Assembly (NCBI RefSeq): GCF_900451095.1 | Contig: NZ_UGHV01000001.1 | Span: forward strand, 310,001-374,000 | Direction of reading: 5' to 3' | From: Helicobacter canis | GTDB lineage: Bacteria; Campylobacterota; Campylobacteria; Campylobacterales; Helicobacteraceae | Length of the DNA: 64,000 nt | Shown here: positions 8,298 to 19,352 of the stretch, one piece after another | How positions within the stretch are numbered: the first letter of the stretch is position 1 | Layout of the letters: each line of letters begins with the position of its first letter | The notes under the pieces: model-generated | The model's input: the letters and a program-made list of their open reading frames with translations, nothing else | Databases searched by the model: none | What the model was told of the DNA's origin: nothing | Translations under genes and position numbers: made by a program

Positions 8298-9343
8298 TAG
8301 AAAAGTGTAGGGGTGGATTCTTGCGGGGTCTGTGATAGCACAAACACTAGCCCTTGCGTGCTTATGCCAAAGATTAGCCCAAAGTTGTATTCCGTAGTTT
8401 TTAGCAGCATAGGCAGGTCATTAGAAGAATCATAGCGGACAACAAACAAGCTCTTATACTTGTCGCATAGCTCTTCTAGCTCTCGCTCATACTCAAGGAT
8501 CGTAGGGGCAAATACCACGACTCTCGCCCATTTGGCTTCTTGGGAGAGGAACTCGCCATAGCGCGTGAATATGTCTTGGTCATTAGTGGGGATAATCACC
8601 CTTGAACTCGCGCCAAAGGATAGAATCTTGGCATCATTTGTCAGCGATATAGGCAAAAGCTCTGGCATAGGATCAAAATGCACAAAATCAAGCTCAATCT
8701 TCTCTCGTATGCAAAGAGACACAACCGCAGCAAGCTCTGGGACAAACACACACGGTAGAGCGACCCTGTAAGAATACAGCTTATAGTAGAACTTGATCTC
8801 AAACATCGACATAGGCGTGATAAGCTCAAAAGGCAGCTCCACAGGTGTATCACAAGCAATAGGCTCTAGGGCTAGATCAAGCACTTGGCGGGATTTTGCG
8901 ATGATGATTGTAGGCGATAGCTCTTCTAGCTTATCAAGCAGATCGATAGGATTGTCATCAAAAAACAGCACCGATTTGCTGTGGATTAGGGATTTGGCGA
9001 CTAGGTATTGTGTGGGATTTGCAGCGACTACGCGGATCGCCTTTGCAAGTAGCTCAAAGCGCACGAGACGGATAATGGCATCGTGTATGGATTCTACCTT
9101 GATCCACGCGATTTCTTCATCATTGAGCCGTGTTTGCAAAAACTTATCAAACACGATCCCAAACGCGCCCTTTTGTAATGCTATCTCAATATCACTAGCC
9201 TCTAGGGCAAAAAACAAGCTCCCACGCTTGATATTCTCAAGCGTGGTGCAATACCCACTAAACCCCCCGATCGCTGGAGAGTTGATGAGTGTGCCATTGA
9301 TGATTTCTGTGATTTCTTGCACTTTTTTTGCGATGTCTTGCAC
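8297..9343 (-). CDS. Mur ligase N-domain-like protein (HP0418 type)
   Basis: A 348-residue soluble protein. Its first 100 residues resemble the UDP-binding N-domain of MurF/MurE ligases (NIKRGSLFFAL, DIEIALQKGAFGIVFD), but no GKT-type ATP-binding P-loop is visible afterwards, so it is probably not an active ligase. A similar gene follows metG in H. pylori. The GTG start overlaps the metG stop (TAGTG). Function unknown; a cell-wall link is a guess from the N-domain. Confidence 0.55.
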   Translation of the reverse strand: MQDIAKKVQEITEIINGTLINSPAIGGFSGYCTTLENIKRGSLFFALEASDIEIALQKGAFGIVFDKFLQTRLNDEEIAWIKVESIHDAIIRLVRFELLAKAIRVVAANPTQYLVAKSLIHSKSVLFFDDNPIDLLDKLEELSPTIIIAKSRQVLDLALEPIACDTPVELPFELITPMSMFEIKFYYKLYSYRVALPCVFVPELAAVVSLCIREKIELDFVHFDPMPELLPISLTNDAKILSFGASSRVIIPTNDQDIFTRYGEFLSQEAKWARVVVFAPTILEYERELEELCDKYKSLFVVRYDSSNDLPMLLKTTEYNFGLIFGISTQGLVFVLSQTPQESTPTLF

Positions 9344-11346
9344 TAGCTTATCCTGCTCCCATTTTTTCTTTTCCCATCTATGCGCACAAGCGATAAGGAC
9401 TCATCATCTTTGCTAGCAAGTATCATTCCATAGCTAAACTGCCCCATAATTTTGGCAGGCTTGAGATTGGCTATCACGCATACTTGCGTGTTAATGAGCT
9501 GCTCTGGCGTGTAATACTGCGCGATACCACTTAGCACCACTCGTGGCTCACTCTCACCTAGATCAATCTTTAGGCGTAAAAGCTTGCTAGATTTAGGCAC
9601 AGGCTCTGCTTCTAGCACTTCACCTACGCGTATATCAAGCTTGCTAAAATCCTCTATACTCACAAGGGCTAGCCCTGCTTCTTTGCCGCAGTCGCTAGAA
9701 TCCACTTTTTCAAAAGTGGATTCTAGGGGGGCTTCTGGGATTAGCATAGAATCTAGCTTTTGGAAAAGTGGCGGTATCACACGCACTTCAAGTGGGAGAT
9801 GAAACATTTTATTTTGCTTGATATGGTAGATATAAGAAGCTGGCGTGATTCCTTGCCCAAATGCCATAGCGATAGTGCTAGCAGTCTGTGGCATTATGGG
9901 GTATAGCGCGTTGGCGACCTTTAGCAAGGTATATCCCACAAAGTTTAAAATCGCATTGAGCTCTACGGATTTGCCGTTTTTAAAGAGATTCCACGGCTCG
10001 TATTTAGCGATCATTGCATTGCCAAGATGCAGGAGCTTCCAAATGGCTTCTATATAGGCTTTTATCTGCATAGATTCTATTAGCCCGCTGTTTATCTCAT
10101 CTAAGATCTTGCACTGAGTTTTGACCTCATCGCCATAATGCTCTACAACAAACTCCGCCACTCCTTGATTATCTAGCGTAAAGCTATTGATTCCTCTTTG
10201 TGGGGCGTATTTCGCACACATAGCTAAAAACCTATGCAGCAAATTGCCTAGATCATTTGCTAGCTCGCTATTTATCCGCTCACATAAGAGCTTTTGGCTA
10301 AAGTCGCCATCTTGCCCAAAGGGCGTTTCTCTAAGCAGATAGTAGCGCAGCACTTCTGCGCCATACGCCTTAGTAAAAGCCCTAGGATCGACCACATTGC
10401 CAAGCGACTTGCTCATCTTCTGCCCATCGCGCATCCACCAGCCGTGCGCATAAATATGCTTAGGCAGGGGTAGTCCTAGGCTCATCAAAAATGCGGGCCA
10501 ATACACCGCGTGGAAGCGTAAAATGTCTTTGCCCACGATATGTGTAGCACACTCCCAATACGCCATTTTCTCCCCCAAATGGGCAGGGCTACTAGAATCC
10601 ACTTGTAAGGATTCTGGATTTTGATACAGCCCAAACGCACTCATATAGTTAAACAGCGCATCAAGCCACACATACGCGATATGCTGCTTTTGCGCCCCCT
10701 TGTGCTTAGGCAGGGCGACCCCCCACTCAAAGCTTGTGCGCGATATGGAGAGATCTTGCAAGCCGCTTTCGACAAAGCGCACTACTTCATTTTTGCGATA
10801 TTTTGGCAAGATCACATCTTCACTGCTAGCATACCACTCTAAAAGTCGTTTTTCATACTTGCTTAGGGCAAAGAAGTAGCTCTCCTCTTTAATCTTGCTT
10901 AGTGGCTTACTCCCCGCACAATCAGGGCAGATCCCAGAATCCACATTGAGAAAAAAGCTCTCACAGCTCACGCAATAATCCCCTTCATACTCTCCCAAAT
11001 ACACATCGCCATTTGCACACAATCGCTCAAAGACCTGCACAATCGTTTGCTTATGCGACTCATCTGTGGTGCGGATAAAGTGGTCATAATCAATCCCCAT
11101 CATATCCCACAAACTGCGGAACACCGCGCTAACCTCATCAGTATAAGCCTTGGGGGGCTTGCCCTTTGCTTTGGCGGCTTGCTCGATTTTCTGTCCGTGC
11201 TCATCGGTGCCTGTGAGCAAAAACACTTCATCGCCTCTAAGCCATTTATGCTTTTTCAACATATCGGCGATGATAGTCGTATAGGCGTGTCCTATGTGTG
11301 GGACATCATTGACATAGTAAATTGGCGTGGTGATAAGCTGCTTCAT
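9343..11346 (-). CDS. metG: Methionyl-tRNA synthetase
   Basis: A class I synthetase charging tRNA-Met. It has the HIGH motif in YVNDVPHIGHAYT, a zinc knuckle (CVSCESF and CPDCAG), WLDALFNYMSAFG, the KMSKS loop in DGQKMSKSLGN, an anticodon helix domain, and a C-terminal EMAP-type tRNA-binding domain (FSKLDIRVGEVLEAE to the end). The linker before that domain contains ESTFEKVDSSDCGKE, translated from the perfect palindrome at 9695-9726, so a dispersed repeat has been inserted in frame. ATG 11346 is used; the frame extends 24 codons upstream without family similarity. First gene of the tight operon running to hypC. Confidence 0.95.
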   Translation of the reverse strand: MKQLITTPIYYVNDVPHIGHAYTTIIADMLKKHKWLRGDEVFLLTGTDEHGQKIEQAAKAKGKPPKAYTDEVSAVFRSLWDMMGIDYDHFIRTTDESHKQTIVQVFERLCANGDVYLGEYEGDYCVSCESFFLNVDSGICPDCAGSKPLSKIKEESYFFALSKYEKRLLEWYASSEDVILPKYRKNEVVRFVESGLQDLSISRTSFEWGVALPKHKGAQKQHIAYVWLDALFNYMSAFGLYQNPESLQVDSSSPAHLGEKMAYWECATHIVGKDILRFHAVYWPAFLMSLGLPLPKHIYAHGWWMRDGQKMSKSLGNVVDPRAFTKAYGAEVLRYYLLRETPFGQDGDFSQKLLCERINSELANDLGNLLHRFLAMCAKYAPQRGINSFTLDNQGVAEFVVEHYGDEVKTQCKILDEINSGLIESMQIKAYIEAIWKLLHLGNAMIAKYEPWNLFKNGKSVELNAILNFVGYTLLKVANALYPIMPQTASTIAMAFGQGITPASYIYHIKQNKMFHLPLEVRVIPPLFQKLDSMLIPEAPLESTFEKVDSSDCGKEAGLALVSIEDFSKLDIRVGEVLEAEPVPKSSKLLRLKIDLGESEPRVVLSGIAQYYTPEQLINTQVCVIANLKPAKIMGQFSYGMILASKDDESLSLVRIDGKRKNGSRIS
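9695..9726. repeat. Perfect 32-bp palindrome inside metG
   Basis: Identical to the palindrome at 3853-3884 (CTAGAATCCACTTTT, TC loop, inverted arm). It lies in the linker before the tRNA-binding domain of MetG and is read in frame as ESTFEKVDSS. Confidence 0.88.
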
Positions 11347-11462
11347 AACAATCCTTCCCATCAAAAAATGCTGCCGTGTATTATAAGCTTTAAAGCTTAA
11401 AATATTTGGCAGCACCAAGCCTAGAATCTAAAGCTACAAGCAACTCTCAAGGATAAATAAGG

Positions 11463-12524
11463 CTACAAGATAGAAGAGCTAGGATCGATAAATGATCGCA
11501 TAGGCTTCTCATAATGACAGCTCGCGCAAACACCCCCTTTCTCTCCATTAGGCGTAAGGACTTTACGCATAGCGATAAAATTGTCATTCATAAACAAATC
11601 AAACAAATCTTGCCTAGCAATATCACCTAGGATATAGTCTTTATGCGCCTTAACATCACTGCGCAAGTTGCAGCAGGGCATAGCCAAGCCATTATAGTCT
11701 ATATACATATCCATAAGTGGATAGTAGCAGCCCTTTTGGCGCACGCTCTGGCTTCTTTGCTTGATTTTTTCAATCACGCCGCCTCTATCACCGCCGCTTA
11801 AGGCTGGATTCCAGCTGCGATAGAAGACCTTGCATTTTTCATACACGAAGCTTACGCCATATTCTTGCGGTGTGTCGATATAAGTGATATATGGTAGCCC
11901 TAGCTTTTTGCCCATTCTCGCCATAGCAGGCTTGATATATGTCTTGACATCAAATGGCTCATCTTTTGTCGCATAATAGCTCATTAGCAAAAAGCTAGCC
12001 CCAGCATCTGCTAGCGCGTCTAAATACCCTCTTGTGAGATAATCCCCATTGCTAAAAATCCCTAGAGTTGCCCTAGGGAGTCTAGATCTAGCTTGGTGCA
12101 GGCGTTTTAGGATAAGCTCTTTGTTTGCTAGAGTCTCATTGAATCTATGGAAATTTAGCATACCGCTATAATCGATTTCTGCGAGATTATCGATACATTT
12201 GAGAAATAGCTCTTCAGGTAGCTCTATGTGGCTTTTTCTATCGATGATGGAGTTTGGGCAAAACCAGCAGGTGCGATTGCAAAAGCTAGAGATTTCGATT
12301 TCTATCAACTTTAGATTCTGGGATAAAAGCTGCTTTTTGCGCGCTCTATCGGTAGTGGGCGTGGTGAGTGCGATATAGCGATTAAGCGTATTTAGAGCAT
12401 CGCTAGCCCTAGAATCTAGCTTGGCAGTATCTTTAGTGCTTTTAGCAAGCTTGGTGCGATAGTAGTGCCGCGCTCTAAAAGGGACATAGGGCTTAATAGT
12501 TTGCTTAAAAGCGTGCAGGCTCAT
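11463..12524 (-). CDS. Radical SAM protein with SPASM-like C-terminus
   Basis: The cluster motif CNRTCWFCPN (C-x3-C-x2-C) follows an IEIEISSF strand about a quarter into the protein, and the C-terminal part carries further cysteines (KGCYYPLMDMYIDYNG, MPCCNL, GVCASCHYEKP) as in SPASM or twitch domains that bind auxiliary iron-sulfur clusters. Such enzymes modify peptides, sugars or other small molecules; no precursor peptide or obvious substrate gene is adjacent. The N-terminal region is basic (KQTIKPYVPFRARHYYRTK) and could touch membrane or nucleic acid. ATG 12524 has AAGGAAA 4 nt upstream. A T14 tract lies 65-78 nt before the start. Confidence 0.75.
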   Translation of the reverse strand: MSLHAFKQTIKPYVPFRARHYYRTKLAKSTKDTAKLDSRASDALNTLNRYIALTTPTTDRARKKQLLSQNLKLIEIEISSFCNRTCWFCPNSIIDRKSHIELPEELFLKCIDNLAEIDYSGMLNFHRFNETLANKELILKRLHQARSRLPRATLGIFSNGDYLTRGYLDALADAGASFLLMSYYATKDEPFDVKTYIKPAMARMGKKLGLPYITYIDTPQEYGVSFVYEKCKVFYRSWNPALSGGDRGGVIEKIKQRSQSVRQKGCYYPLMDMYIDYNGLAMPCCNLRSDVKAHKDYILGDIARQDLFDLFMNDNFIAMRKVLTPNGEKGGVCASCHYEKPMRSFIDPSSSIL

Positions 12525-12588
12525 AGATTTCCTTTGTCAATAGTATCGCGCTAGGTGGTTTAGGTGATGGGCGCGTTTGCGATTGTAG

Positions 12589-12602
12589 TTTTTTTTTTTT
12601 TT
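12589..12602. repeat. Homopolymeric T14 tract upstream of the radical SAM gene
   Basis: Fourteen consecutive T on the plus strand (poly-A on the minus strand), 65-78 nt before the radical SAM start and about 215 nt before nifS. Tracts of this length change length by slippage in Helicobacter and can alter promoter spacing. Confidence 0.75.
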
Positions 12603-12778
12603 GTAAAGAGCTTAAGCCGTAGTGGATGCTAAATGTATATTTTGCAAAGGAGTCTTATTTTGCCAGCGATATTTTCATAGAAACATTAGAAAATCCGTGC
12701 TACAATCGCGCCCGTTTTCACAAACAACTAAAGCAAAACATTTAATCAATACTTATCAATCAATAACCATTAGCTACA

Positions 12779-13980
<1,202 letters not shown>

Positions 13981-14040
13981 TTGTGTTTGTATCTTTGGCT
14001 TGGCAATTCAGCTTGCGGCACTATTTCGGCGGAGTCTTCA

Positions 14041-14088
14041 AAAATCGCTCAATCACTTACGCTTAAGTAAGCTCAATCGCGATTTTTT
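14041..14088 (+). terminator. Possible hairpin/terminator between nifS and nifU
   Basis: Outer arms AAAATCGC and GCGATTTT enclose an inner ACTTA-CGCT-TAAGT stem, and a short T run follows. GCTCAATC is also repeated directly inside. It may attenuate read-through from nifS; nothing else recognisable lies in 13981-14269. Confidence 0.4.
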
Positions 14089-14269
14089 CGACAACCACCA
14101 AACTAGCACCACAATCTTAGAATTGCTGGAATCTAGGTTTGTGTTGAATGGCTTATTCTGCCTTTCACTTGAGAGCCCGATTTTCTCAAAGATACTGCCG
14201 CAGAGTGTTTTAATGCGCTAGATACTAGAATCTAAGCGACAATTTTTATAACAACTAAAGGAAAAGAAA

Positions 14270-15244
14270 ATGGCAAAGAATGACTTAATCGGTGGTGCGT
14301 TATGGGATGCATATTCCAACAAAGTAAGCGAGAGAATGGATAATCCCACACATTTAGGCGTTTTGACACAAAAAGACGCTGATGAAAAGGGAGCAAAACT
14401 CATCGTAGCAGACTATGGCGCAGAATCGTGCGGCGATGCGGTGCGGCTGTATTGGCTTGTGGATTCTAATGACACAATTATTGACGCAAAATTTAAGAGC
14501 TTTGGCTGTGGGACGGCGATCGCAAGTAGTGATATGATGGTAGAACTCTGCCTTGGCAAAAAGGTGCAAGATGCGGTAAAAATCACCAACCTTGATGTAG
14601 AGCACGCCTTGCGTGATGACCCAGATACCCCCGCAGTCCCCGGGCAGAAAATGCACTGCTCTGTTATGGCGTATGATGTGATCAAAAAAGCAGCCGGACT
14701 CTATCTAGGAAAAGACGCGGCGGACTTTGAGAGTGAAATCATCGTGTGTGAATGCGCACGCGTTAGCCTATCCACCATTAAAGAAGTGATCAAACTCAAT
14801 GACCTAAAAAGTGTAGAAGATATTACCAACTACACAAAAGCAGGGGCATTTTGCAAAAGCTGCATTAAACCCGGTGGGCACGAGGAGAGAGAGTATTATT
14901 TAGAAGATATACTTGCAGAAGTAAGGGCTGAAATGGATAGAGAGTCTGTGAAAAAAGTCGCCGATAAAGGTAGTGAAATCGCATTTGCAGAGATGACTAT
15001 CGCCCAAAAGGTGCGTGCGATTGATAAGGTCATTGATGAGCATATCCGCCCAATGCTTATGATGGATGGCGGTGATATGGAGATTTTGGATATTAAAGAT
15101 ACAAGCGATGGCTTTATCGATGTGTATATCCGCTATCTTGGGGCGTGTAGCGGCTGTGCGAGTGGCTCTACTGGCACACTCTATGCCATAGAATCCATTT
15201 TGCAAGAAAACTTGCACCCAAATATCCGCGTTTTGCCGATATAG
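14270..15244 (+). CDS. nifU: Iron-sulfur cluster scaffold NifU
   Basis: A three-part modular NifU. The N-terminal IscU-like domain carries the scaffold cysteines (AESCGDAV, KSFGCGTAIASSD, KMHCSVMAYD). The central BFD-type [2Fe-2S] domain has CECARVS and CKSCIKPGG. The C-terminal Nfu domain has LMMDGGDMEILD and the CxxC of GACSGCASGSTGTLY. It receives sulfur from NifS and hands clusters to apoproteins. Length of 324 residues is typical. The start has AAAGGAAAAG upstream. Confidence 0.95.
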   Translation: MAKNDLIGGALWDAYSNKVSERMDNPTHLGVLTQKDADEKGAKLIVADYGAESCGDAVRLYWLVDSNDTIIDAKFKSFGCGTAIASSDMMVELCLGKKVQDAVKITNLDVEHALRDDPDTPAVPGQKMHCSVMAYDVIKKAAGLYLGKDAADFESEIIVCECARVSLSTIKEVIKLNDLKSVEDITNYTKAGAFCKSCIKPGGHEEREYYLEDILAEVRAEMDRESVKKVADKGSEIAFAEMTIAQKVRAIDKVIDEHIRPMLMMDGGDMEILDIKDTSDGFIDVYIRYLGACSGCASGSTGTLYAIESILQENLHPNIRVLPI

Positions 15245-15412
15245 TCGCACGATCTAGGCTTATCAAAGCATAGATTCTATGCGCCAAATCAAAGATGAAG
15301 CGGGGCGTAAGTGTCCTTTGGCTAGGTCGCGCTGGCAAATTTTGGCAATTTGATGAGTAGTTTGCAAACAAATTGTGATGAGTTGCAAGCTAGAATCTAG
15401 TCAAGGCTAGAT

Positions 15413-16963
15413 CTAGATCTGGCTCTCGGGGAAAATGCGCATAAAAAAGTTCAAAGTCCTTAGCCACAATGTCGTATCTGGCAAGTGCGTTACACATATA
15501 TCGCTCTCACCTTCAGGGCTATTATACGCGCACCACTTGGTCTTTTTGCCATCAAGCTCGATATGCCACGCACCTTGCATATCAAGATGGATAAGCTTAA
15601 TGCTCTCTTTAGCAAACTCTTCATTGTCAAAGATCGCTACTACTTCAGTATTGATGATACTTGATCTAGGGTCTAGGTTGAAGCTCCCAATCCACGCGAT
15701 TTTCTTATCAAACACAAGCGTTTTACTATGCAAGCTCGCCCCAGAAGTTAGCTTGCCTTTGACTTGGATTTTGCCAGCACTTTTACGATACTCATATACT
15801 TCCGCACCCATTTTCACAAGCTTATCTCTATACCGCTCCCAGCCTGCATATACAGGCAGAGAATCCGTGCTTGAGAGCGAGTTTGTCAGCACAAACATCG
15901 AAATCCCCTTATCAATACACTCTTGCATTTCTGCCAAGCCCCTTTTACCCGGCACAAGATAGGCTGAAGAGATATACATAGAATCTGTCGTGCGTCGTAT
16001 AATGTGCTGCATAGCTTCATAGACTTTGCTTGTAGGGTTTTTGGCATCGATTTTTTCTGGTAGATCGGCGATTAGGCGTGCATTGCCCCAGTAGATTGTA
16101 TTAGCACGGCTTTCATACTGCTTGAGAATTTGCACGATAGTTTGCTCATATTGATCCCACTCGCTAGAAGACTCTTCAAGCCCCGCTACAATCTCTTCAT
16201 AATGCTTCATAAACTTCTTCATCTTGCGCTTTGATGGCAGAAGCTCCACAGGGATAGCGCGGTGATATTCCCAATACTGCTGGAAGCTCGCGCGTGCTTG
16301 AGAAGCGATAGAGCCGATGAAAAGCGCGTCTGTATCGGAGAAATTCACATCTTCTTTGTTGTTGAAGTAATTATCCGCGATATTGCGCCCGCCGATGATA
16401 AGCCCCACAGAATCCGCGATAAAAAGCTTATTATGCATACGGCGATTGATACGATTAAAATGCAAGATCATCTCCGGTAAGCGCAAAAGCTTGATTCTAT
16501 TACGATAGGGGTTAAAGATTTTGACCTCGATATTAGGGTGATTATTGAGCGCGATAATATCAGAGTAGTCAGAATCTAGCCCATTATCATCAACAAGCAT
16601 TTTGACTTTCACGCCGCGATTAGCCGCTAGCCAGATCTCATGCATTAGCACACGAGAAGCAATGTCGTTTTTGTAGATATATGTTTGTATCTCTAGAGAA
16701 AAGCGAGCTTTACGCACAAGGGCTGCGCGCTGCAAAAACGCGCTTGAGCCATCGGCAATAAGCATAGCCCCACTAGAGCTAGGCGATGATGCAAGCTCCT
16801 TGGCATAAGGTGTAGCTATGGGAGAATCTAGCGGATCAAATGAGCCAAAGCCGCTGGATTCTAGCGGTGTTTTGAGATAGCGCGTTGAAGGCACGATCGA
16901 AGCACACCCTGCTAAAATAAAAAACAAAGAAAACACGATTAGAGCGATATGAGTATCATTCAT
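15413..16963 (-). CDS. Phospholipase D-family lipoprotein (cardiolipin synthase ClsC-like)
   Basis: The N-terminus is a lipoprotein signal (FFILAGC, lipobox Cys near residue 20). Two HKD motifs follow: HNKLFIADSVGLIIGGRN in the first half and HSKTLVFDKKIAWIGSFNLDPRS in the second, the active site of phospholipase D / bacterial cardiolipin synthases. The layout and the LEIQTYIYKNDIASR strand are as in ClsC/YmdC and the H. pylori protein HP0190. It probably acts on phospholipids at the periplasmic side of a membrane; the reaction is not proven by sequence. Length of 516 residues is near the family. Monocistronic, convergent with nifU. Confidence 0.82.
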   Translation of the reverse strand: MNDTHIALIVFSLFFILAGCASIVPSTRYLKTPLESSGFGSFDPLDSPIATPYAKELASSPSSSGAMLIADGSSAFLQRAALVRKARFSLEIQTYIYKNDIASRVLMHEIWLAANRGVKVKMLVDDNGLDSDYSDIIALNNHPNIEVKIFNPYRNRIKLLRLPEMILHFNRINRRMHNKLFIADSVGLIIGGRNIADNYFNNKEDVNFSDTDALFIGSIASQARASFQQYWEYHRAIPVELLPSKRKMKKFMKHYEEIVAGLEESSSEWDQYEQTIVQILKQYESRANTIYWGNARLIADLPEKIDAKNPTSKVYEAMQHIIRRTTDSMYISSAYLVPGKRGLAEMQECIDKGISMFVLTNSLSSTDSLPVYAGWERYRDKLVKMGAEVYEYRKSAGKIQVKGKLTSGASLHSKTLVFDKKIAWIGSFNLDPRSSIINTEVVAIFDNEEFAKESIKLIHLDMQGAWHIELDGKKTKWCAYNSPEGESDICVTHLPDTTLWLRTLNFFMRIFPESQI

Positions 16964-17068
16964 TGCTTATCCATATTGTGTAAATTAGATGTATGCTTAT
17001 GCATTTATGCAGATCTATGCAGTTTGGCAAACGCAATGTAAGCAAATCAAAGAATTTTACAAAAAATA

Positions 17069-17098
17069 TTACAACTTTTTGCATTTTTGACCGATTAT
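17069..17098 (+). promoter_or_regulatory. Putative sigma-28 (FliA) promoter of flaA
   Basis: TTACAAC at 17069-17075, a 15-nt spacer, and CCGATTAT at 17091-17098 resemble the FliA -35 / CGATA-type -10 arrangement of epsilonproteobacteria. A leader of about 50 nt would precede flaA. Confidence 0.6.
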
Positions 17099-17153
17099 AT
17101 CTCTGTCAAAGGCAAGGAAGCCTTGAAGACATAATTTCAAAAAGGAGTTTCAC

Positions 17154-18698
17154 ATGGCATTTCAAATTAACACCAACATCAACGCTCTTAACGCACACGC
17201 GCAGAGTGTCGGCACGCAGCTAGGTCTCAAGAACTCGCTTGAAAAACTAAGCTCAGGTCTTCGTATCAACAAGGCAGCAGATGATGCTTCTGGTATGATT
17301 ATCGCAGACTCTTTGCGCTCTCAAGCAAGTGCATTAGGACAAGCGATCTCCAACACAAACGATGGGATTGGGATTATCCAAGTGGCGGATAAGGCGATGG
17401 ATGAAATGTTGAAAATTCTTGACACAGTGAAAGTCAAAGCTACTCAAGCTGCGCAAGATGGGCAAACAACCGTTTCAAGAAAAGCGATCCAAAACGACAT
17501 TATCCGCTTGATCCAAGGTCTTGACTACATTGGTAATACCACTTCTTACAACGGACAGGCTTTGCTCTCTGGTCAATGGACGAACAAAGAGTTCCAAGTT
17601 GGTGCGTATTCTAACCAATCTATCAAAGCGAGCATTGGCTCTACCACTTCGGATAAAATCGGTCAAGTGCGCCTAGAGACAGGAGCTATGATCACTTCTT
17701 CTGGTGAAGTTAGCTTGAAGTTTAAGGCTGTCGATGGTGTCAATGATGTCCAGCTAGAATCTGTGAAGATCTCTCACTCTTCAGGCACAGGGCTAGGAAA
17801 TCTTGCTGAAATCATCAACAAAAGCTCTGACAAAACCGGAATCCGCGCTAATGCGATCGTGCATTCTACTTCAAATGAAGAGATTAAAGCGGGCGACTTG
17901 CGACAGCTTGTTATCAACGGCTTTACCCTTGGTGATATTATCGGTATCAAGCAAGCTGACTCTGATGGGCGACTTGTGCAAGCGATCAATGGTGCGACTG
18001 CTGAGACAGGTGTAGAGGCTTACACAGATAATGAAGGGCGACTTAACCTACGCAGTATCGATGGTCGTGGGATTGTTGTTACTTCAAACAATCAAGGTGC
18101 CAACACTCCTAAAGCGATTGAGAAGATCAATGATCAAGAAATCGAAGGGACGACAAAAGATGGTGTGCCACAAGGTGGCTCTATCAACTACGGACGCCTA
18201 GCGATGACTCGCCTAGATTCTAGGGATATTATCGTATCTGGGACAAATATTAGCTCCACAGGATATGGTGATGGACAAGATGTTGCCGAGTGGGTTGCAA
18301 ACTTGCGCGATGTTTTAGGTGTGTTTAACGAAGCCGTGCGCTCTGCTGCTGGTGGGAATGAAAACAACGCTGAAGCTTTAAACAACAAGATTCTAGGTGC
18401 TGGTGTTACGACACTTCGTGGTGCGATGATTGTTATGGACATTGCAGAGTCTGCTGGAAGGACGCTGGATAAAATCCGCGCGGATCTTGGTTCTGTGCAG
18501 GGACAAATGCAAGCCACTGTCAATAACATCACCATCACACAAGTGAATGTTAAAGCAGCTGAAAGCCAAATCCGTGAAGTGGATTTTGCAAGCGAATCTG
18601 CTGAATTTAACAAATTTAGCATCCTCGCACAAAGCGGAAGCTACGCGATGAGCCAAGCAAACGCTGCACAGCAAAATATCTTGCGACTGCTTTCTTAA
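17154..18698 (+). CDS. flaA: Flagellin A
   Basis: The major flagellin. The D0/D1 ends are conserved: [66 protein letters not shown], and the C-terminal [19 protein letters not shown] to [15 protein letters not shown]. The MAFQ opening and the region [22 protein letters not shown] are FlaA rather than FlaB features. The central surface domain diverges, as expected. Length of 514 residues matches H. pylori FlaA (510). AAAGGAG lies 6 nt before the ATG. Transcription by FliA is likely. The protein is exported and polymerises into the filament; FliW (383-817) would bind it in the cytoplasm. Confidence 0.95.
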   Translation: MAFQINTNINALNAHAQSVGTQLGLKNSLEKLSSGLRINKAADDASGMIIADSLRSQASALGQAISNTNDGIGIIQVADKAMDEMLKILDTVKVKATQAAQDGQTTVSRKAIQNDIIRLIQGLDYIGNTTSYNGQALLSGQWTNKEFQVGAYSNQSIKASIGSTTSDKIGQVRLETGAMITSSGEVSLKFKAVDGVNDVQLESVKISHSSGTGLGNLAEIINKSSDKTGIRANAIVHSTSNEEIKAGDLRQLVINGFTLGDIIGIKQADSDGRLVQAINGATAETGVEAYTDNEGRLNLRSIDGRGIVVTSNNQGANTPKAIEKINDQEIEGTTKDGVPQGGSINYGRLAMTRLDSRDIIVSGTNISSTGYGDGQDVAEWVANLRDVLGVFNEAVRSAAGGNENNAEALNNKILGAGVTTLRGAMIVMDIAESAGRTLDKIRADLGSVQGQMQATVNNITITQVNVKAAESQIREVDFASESAEFNKFSILAQSGSYAMSQANAAQQNILRLLS

Positions 18699-18715
18699 GT
18701 GCCTACGCCTTTGGA

Positions 18716-18735
18716 CTTGGGGCTTATGCCCTAAG
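18716..18735 (+). terminator. Hairpin after flaA
   Basis: CTTGGGGC, TTAT loop, GCCCTAAG: an 8-bp stem with one G-T pair, 18 nt after the flaA stop. The following sequence is only moderately T-rich. Confidence 0.5.
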
Positions 18736-18794
18736 GCTAAAGCGCGGGTCTTTCACTTCTTTTAGCCTATCTCTCTCTAAACTCCAAATAGATT

Positions 18795-19328
18795 CTAGCC
18801 GTAGTAATACGCCCCAAACCAAAAGTTCCTACAAGTGGTAAATTCTCTAGGCAAATGCGCATACTTCTCTCTTACCACACTATCATCAAAGTAAATCTCT
18901 TTGGCATTTTCTATGGTGATTTTCTGTCCCTTGAAAACACGCTCGATAGTATGTCCTTGCGCATATATAAATCCTGCGTGAATATTGGCATTGTAGTCAT
19001 AAGGGCTAGCTACTATGCAAAAATAGTGCAACACCTCGCCATCTACACTCACGCTAGAATCTAGCACACCAGAATCTAGCGTAAAAGTATAGCCCACACC
19101 TAGCTCATAGGGCTTGCTATAATGTGTCGTTTTTATCTGTATAAACTCCCCCACAAAGCACTTCGCGCAATGTTTTGTGCTATCAAATCCACGCACACTT
19201 TTTATCCACATTGTATATGCCCCTTGAAAATACGCGCTAGCCCTAGAATCCACTTTTTGCTTTGCTTGCTCGTTTTGGTCAAAAGTGGATTCTAGGCTTT
19301 GTATGATAAGTGTGCATTGCTTTGTCAT
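18795..19328 (-). CDS. Hypothetical protein with an in-frame repeat near the N-terminus
   Basis: Not recognised. The 177-residue product is probably cytoplasmic (no signal or membrane segment). Residues 12-31 (LESTFDQNEQAKQKVDSRAS) are translated from a pair of the dispersed CTAGAATCCACTTTT arms, so the real fold probably begins after them at AYFQGAYTMWIKSV. The rest is beta-rich with Tyr/Phe runs (NFWFGAYYYG at the end) and three cysteines. AAGGAG precedes ATG 19328. It lies 24 nt after the cysS stop on the same strand. Confidence 0.55.
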   Translation of the reverse strand: MTKQCTLIIQSLESTFDQNEQAKQKVDSRASAYFQGAYTMWIKSVRGFDSTKHCAKCFVGEFIQIKTTHYSKPYELGVGYTFTLDSGVLDSSVSVDGEVLHYFCIVASPYDYNANIHAGFIYAQGHTIERVFKGQKITIENAKEIYFDDSVVREKYAHLPREFTTCRNFWFGAYYYG

Positions 19329-19352
19329 ATCTGCTCCTTATTGCCTATTGCC

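Noticed and set aside
11347-11418. 24-codon N-terminal extension of MetG
   Set aside because: MetG homology starts at MKQLITTPIYY (ATG 11346); the extension has no family similarity.
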